From an uncultured Clostridium sp. (GTDB lineage: Bacteria > Bacillota > Clostridia > Lachnospirales > Lachnospiraceae), in the NCBI GenBank assembly GCA_947643685.1, contig CANRXD010000056.1:1-8272 (forward strand): a DNA stretch of 8,272 nucleotides, written 5' to 3'. The position numbers were made by a program, and so were the translations under genes. Below are positions 5,424 to 8,272 of this stretch, piece after piece (positions within the stretch are counted from its first letter, which is position 1; each line of letters opens with the position of its first letter). The notes beneath the pieces are model-generated. The model saw only the letters and a program-made list of their open reading frames with translations, was not told the origin of the DNA and did not search any database.

Positions 5424-6575
5424 ATGGATTTTACATTAAGTAAAGAGCATGAGATGGCGAGAACATTGTTCCATGATTTCGCCCAGAATGAAGTGAAACC
5501 TCTCGCTCAGGAGGTGGACGAGACTGAGGTTTTCCCGAGAGAAACCGTTGAAAAAATGGGTAAGCTTGGTTTCCTGGGTATTCCGGTTCCGAAGGAGTAC
5601 GGCGGACAGGGCTGCGACCCGCTCTGCTATGCCATGTGCGTAGAGGAGCTGTCCAAGGTATGCGGCACCACAGGCGTTATCGTTTCCGCACATACTTCTC
5701 TTTGCTGCGATCCGATTCAGACATATGGCACAGAGGAACAGAAGCAGAAATATCTGATTCCCCTTGCAAAGGGTGAGAAATTAGGTGCTTTCGGTTTGAC
5801 TGAGCCGGGCGCCGGTACTGATGCACAGGGACAGCAGACAAAGGCTGTTCTTGATGGCGACGAGTGGGTATTAAACGGAACCAAGATCTTTATCACAAAT
5901 GGTAAAGAGGCTGACGTTTATGTTATTATTGCAGTTACAGGCACCATTGAAAAGCGCGGCAGAGTCCAGAAGGAAATTTCTGCATTTCTCGTTGAAAAAG
6001 GAACGCCGGGCTTCTCTTTTGGTACAAAAGAGAAGAAGATGGGTATCCGCGGTTCCTCTACATATGAGCTTATTTTCACAGACTGCCGTATCCCGAAGGA
6101 GAATATGTTAGGCAAGCAGGGCGAGGGCTTTAAGATTGCCATGCATACTCTTGACGGAGGACGTATCGGTATCGCTGCACAGGCCCTTGGTCTTGCAGAG
6201 GGCGCTCTTGAGAGAACCATTGAATACGTGAAAGAAAGAAAGCAGTTTGGCCGTGCAATCGGACAGTTCCAGAATACACAGTTCCAGCTTGCCGATATGG
6301 CGACAAAGGTTCAGGCAGCTCAGTTCATGGTATACCGCGCAGCTATGGCTAAGAAGACACAGAAATCCTATTCTGTGGAAGCGGCTATGGCAAAACTGTA
6401 TGCAGCAGAGGTTGCTATGGAAGTAACAACCAAGGCTGTTCAGCTCCATGGTGGTTATGGTTACATCAGAGAGTACGACGTAGAGCGTATGATGCGTGAT
6501 GCAAAGATTACAGAAATCTACGAAGGTACCAGTGAAGTTCAGAGAATGGTTATCTCCGGTAATCTGTTAAAGTAA
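5424..6575 (+). CDS. bcd: Butyryl-CoA dehydrogenase
   Basis: This 383-residue FAD-dependent acyl-CoA dehydrogenase reduces crotonyl-CoA to butyryl-CoA, working with EtfAB. Visible features are the mostly helical N-terminal domain (about 1-120), the flavin-contacting motif FGLTEPGAGTDA (123-134), ITNG (157-160) in the beta domain, and the C-terminal helical domain with the catalytic base E367 in IYEGTSEVQ, the position known from short-chain dehydrogenases. Length fits Bcd (about 379-383). The start at 5424 is chosen because AAGGAGG (5407-5413) lies ten bases upstream. In-frame ATGs at 5382 and 5391 precede that site, have no such signal, and would add 14 or fewer unconserved residues. It is separated from hbd by 145 bases holding a strong stem-loop, so its level may be set partly independently. 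Confidence 0.96.
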   Translation: MDFTLSKEHEMARTLFHDFAQNEVKPLAQEVDETEVFPRETVEKMGKLGFLGIPVPKEYGGQGCDPLCYAMCVEELSKVCGTTGVIVSAHTSLCCDPIQTYGTEEQKQKYLIPLAKGEKLGAFGLTEPGAGTDAQGQQTKAVLDGDEWVLNGTKIFITNGKEADVYVIIAVTGTIEKRGRVQKEISAFLVEKGTPGFSFGTKEKKMGIRGSSTYELIFTDCRIPKENMLGKQGEGFKIAMHTLDGGRIGIAAQALGLAEGALERTIEYVKERKQFGRAIGQFQNTQFQLADMATKVQAAQFMVYRAAMAKKTQKSYSVEAAMAKLYAAEVAMEVTTKAVQLHGGYGYIREYDVERMMRDAKITEIYEGTSEVQRMVISGNLLK

Positions 6576-6625
6576 GCCGGCAGGAAAACCAGAACAAAGA
6601 AAACGAAAATAAGGAGTGAAATACA

Positions 6626-7408
6626 GTGAAAGTAGTTGTTTGTATTAAACAGGTGCCGGATACCAAGGGCGGCGTGAAGTTTAAACCGGATGGAACACTT
6701 GACAGAGCAGCAATGCTTACCATTATGAACCCGGATGATAAAGCAGGTCTGGAGGCGGCTCTTCGTTTAAAAGATCAGTATGGCGCAGAGGTTACAGTAG
6801 TTACCATGGGTCTTCCCAAGGCGGAAGAGGTTCTGCGTGAGGCCATGGCTATGGGTGCTGACAATGGCGTCCTTGTTACGGACCGCGTATTAGGCGGCGC
6901 TGATACATGGGCAACATCCCAGACAATTGCAGGCGCTATCCGCAACTTAGAGTATGATTTGATCATCACAGGCCGTCAGGCTATTGATGGTGATACCGCA
7001 CAGGTTGGTCCGCAGATTTCCGAGCATCTTGGAATTCCGGTAATCAGCTATGCACAGAATATTAAGATTGATGGAGATTCCGTTATCGTTCAGCGCCAGT
7101 TTGACGACAGATATCATATCCTGAAAGCAAAAATGCCGTGCTTAATTACAGCACTTTCCGAATTAAACCAGCCGCGTTACATGACTCCGGGCGGAATTTT
7201 TGATGCATATCAGAAAGAAGTTACCGTTTGGGGCAGAAATGATCTGAAGGATGTTCTGGATTCCAACCTTGGTCTTAAGGGATCTCCGACTCAGATCGCA
7301 AAGGCTTCTGATAAGGTAAGAAAGGGCGCAGGCGAGAAGGTTGTTCTCGATCCGGCAGAGTCCGTTGATTACATTGTTGGAAAACTTACTGAAAAGCATG
7401 TACTGTAA
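6626..7408 (+). CDS. etfB: Electron-transfer flavoprotein, beta subunit
   Basis: This 260-residue protein is the beta subunit of the flavoprotein that carries electrons to Bcd. Family landmarks are the N-terminal strand VVVCIKQVPD (3-12), VVTMG (58-62), the loop ITGRQAIDGDTAQVGP (114-129) that contacts flavin and nucleotide in bifurcating Etfs, and the signature-like SEHLGIPVISYA (132-143). In clostridial Bcd/Etf complexes this subunit carries the bifurcating FAD and takes electrons from NADH; applying that here is inference from family and context. The start is GTG at 6626, with AAGGAG at 6611-6616 nine bases upstream; no better in-frame ATG exists. It lies 50 bases after bcd and 54 before etfA, as one transcriptional unit. 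Confidence 0.95.
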   Translation: MKVVVCIKQVPDTKGGVKFKPDGTLDRAAMLTIMNPDDKAGLEAALRLKDQYGAEVTVVTMGLPKAEEVLREAMAMGADNGVLVTDRVLGGADTWATSQTIAGAIRNLEYDLIITGRQAIDGDTAQVGPQISEHLGIPVISYAQNIKIDGDSVIVQRQFDDRYHILKAKMPCLITALSELNQPRYMTPGGIFDAYQKEVTVWGRNDLKDVLDSNLGLKGSPTQIAKASDKVRKGAGEKVVLDPAESVDYIVGKLTEKHVL

Positions 7409-7462
7409 AGAAGAATGGTTACGAAATGAGCGCAACAAAATTTTAGAAAGTGGTGAATAGTG

Positions 7463-8272
7463 ATGAGCTTAGCAGAATATAAGGGTGTATATGTCTTTGC
7501 ACAGCAGGTTGATAATGAAGTAAGCAGTATCGCTTTAGAACTGATTGGCAAGGGCAAAGACTTAGCAAAAGATTTAGGTACTACTGTTACAGCAGTTTTA
7601 GTTGGCTCCGGCGTTAAAAATCTTGCAGATGTACTTGGTGAGTACGGCGCTGACAAGGTTATCGTTGTTGACGATCCGGAATTAAAGGAATACAGAACTG
7701 AGCCCTATACACATGCTCTTACATCTGTAATCGAGACCTACAAGCCGGACATTTTCTTAATCGGCGCTACTGCGATCGGCCGTGACCTTGGCCCGCGAGT
7801 TTGTGCACGTGTCCATACAGGTCTTACTGCTGACTGTACGCAGCTTGATATCGGAGATTTTCCGCTTGCTCCCACCCCGGGGAAAGAGCAGAAGCATAAT
7901 CAGCTTCTCATGACCCGTCCGGCATTCGGCGGAAATACAATCGCCACCATTGCCTGCCCGGATTTCCGTCCGCAGATGGCTACGGTTCGTCCCGGCGTTA
8001 TGCAGAAGCTTCCGAGAGAGGCCGGAAGAAAGGCAGAGGTTGAGGAGTTCAATCCCGGATTTGTTCCCAACGAGAAGTATGTTGAGATCATGGAAGTTGT
8101 TAAGGCAGTTTCCAACGTTGCAGATATTATGGATGCAAAAATTCTGGTGTCCGGCGGACGTGGAATGGGAAGCCCCGAGAACTTCAAAATGCTGGAGGAG
8201 CTGGCAGAGGTTCTGGGCGGCCAGGTAAGCTGCTCCCGTGCCGTGGTGGACGCAGGCTGGAAGCCCAAGGAT
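7463..8272 (+). CDS. etfA: Electron-transfer flavoprotein, alpha subunit (3' end outside the window)
   Basis: The reading frame is open from ATG 7463 through the last base, giving 270 codons of an expected 340-350. It pairs with EtfB to deliver electrons to Bcd. GATAIGRDLGPRVCARVHTG (101-120) is the conserved block of the alpha N-terminal domain. SGGRGMG (230-236) and SRAVVDAGW (258-266) begin the C-terminal FAD-binding domain, most of which is missing because the window ends. The protein begins directly with the Etf fold, so it lacks the N-terminal ferredoxin-like domain found on some longer clostridial EtfA proteins. The ribosome binding site is weak, only GGTG at 7452-7455, unlike the AAGGAG-type sites of the other operon genes. 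A GTG lies in frame immediately before the ATG, and a TGA two codons further up limits any extension. Confidence 0.95.
   Translation, partial: MSLAEYKGVYVFAQQVDNEVSSIALELIGKGKDLAKDLGTTVTAVLVGSGVKNLADVLGEYGADKVIVVDDPELKEYRTEPYTHALTSVIETYKPDIFLIGATAIGRDLGPRVCARVHTGLTADCTQLDIGDFPLAPTPGKEQKHNQLLMTRPAFGGNTIATIACPDFRPQMATVRPGVMQKLPREAGRKAEVEEFNPGFVPNEKYVEIMEVVKAVSNVADIMDAKILVSGGRGMGSPENFKMLEELAEVLGGQVSCSRAVVDAGWKPKD

Noticed and set aside
7426..7446. Six-codon frame ATG...TAG between etfB and etfA as a gene
   Set aside because: It is too short and has no ribosome binding site; it is noted only as a possible aid to etfA translation.
1..8272. CRISPR array, tRNA, rRNA, insertion sequence, phage or attachment-site signals
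   Set aside because: No regularly spaced repeats, cloverleaf-like sequence, transposase or integrase, or target-site duplications were seen; the region reads as core metabolic chromosome.

Overview
This window looks like part of the chromosome of an anaerobic, butyrate-forming member of the Firmicutes, most likely a Lachnospiraceae / Clostridium cluster XIVa species. The evidence is the gene set and its order (thl-crt-hbd-bcd-etfB-etfA), strong AAGGAGG ribosome binding sites, moderate G+C in the genes against very A+T-rich intergenic DNA, and a butyryl-CoA:acetate CoA-transferase close to the gut-bacterial Roseburia/Faecalibacterium type. The species cannot be fixed from the sequence; a Clostridium symbiosum- or Enterocloster-like organism would fit.

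Layout. On the minus strand at the left (78-329) is a small four-cysteine TSCPD-domain protein of unknown function, with a terminator hairpin overlapping its stop codon. Next, also on the minus strand (488-1828), is the CoA-transferase gene but, with a terminator-like hairpin behind it and a good sigma-A promoter in front. A 555-base A+T-rich divergent intergenic region (1829-2383) follows. It holds the promoters for both directions and an unusual density of dyads and repeats. From 2384 to the right edge the plus strand carries one apparent operon: thl (acetyl-CoA acetyltransferase), crt (3-hydroxybutyryl-CoA dehydratase), hbd (3-hydroxybutyryl-CoA dehydrogenase), bcd (butyryl-CoA dehydrogenase), etfB and etfA (electron-transfer flavoprotein). 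etfA is cut by the window edge after 270 codons. Gaps between these genes are 46-54 bases, except hbd-bcd at 145 bases, which holds a 13-bp stem-loop and a possible internal promoter.

How the genes work together. Thl condenses two acetyl-CoA to acetoacetyl-CoA. Hbd reduces this with NADH, Crt dehydrates the product to crotonyl-CoA, and Bcd with EtfBA reduces crotonyl-CoA to butyryl-CoA. In this clostridial family that last step normally bifurcates electrons from NADH to crotonyl-CoA and ferredoxin. But then exchanges CoA with acetate to release butyrate and regenerate acetyl-CoA. The divergent pair but / thl-operon therefore covers the whole acetyl-CoA-to-butyrate route.

The enzymes are a known pathway with intact catalytic residues, and I see no undescribed enzyme system. 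The part most worth attention is the control region. It has two exact GTTA-N6-TAAC dyads and a third near match overlapping the thl -35 box, all resembling the operator of the NADH-sensing repressor Rex. It also has a separate ATTTCAT/ATGAAAT palindrome with an extra half-site, an 11-bp-period direct repeat, and paired hairpins in the thl leader.
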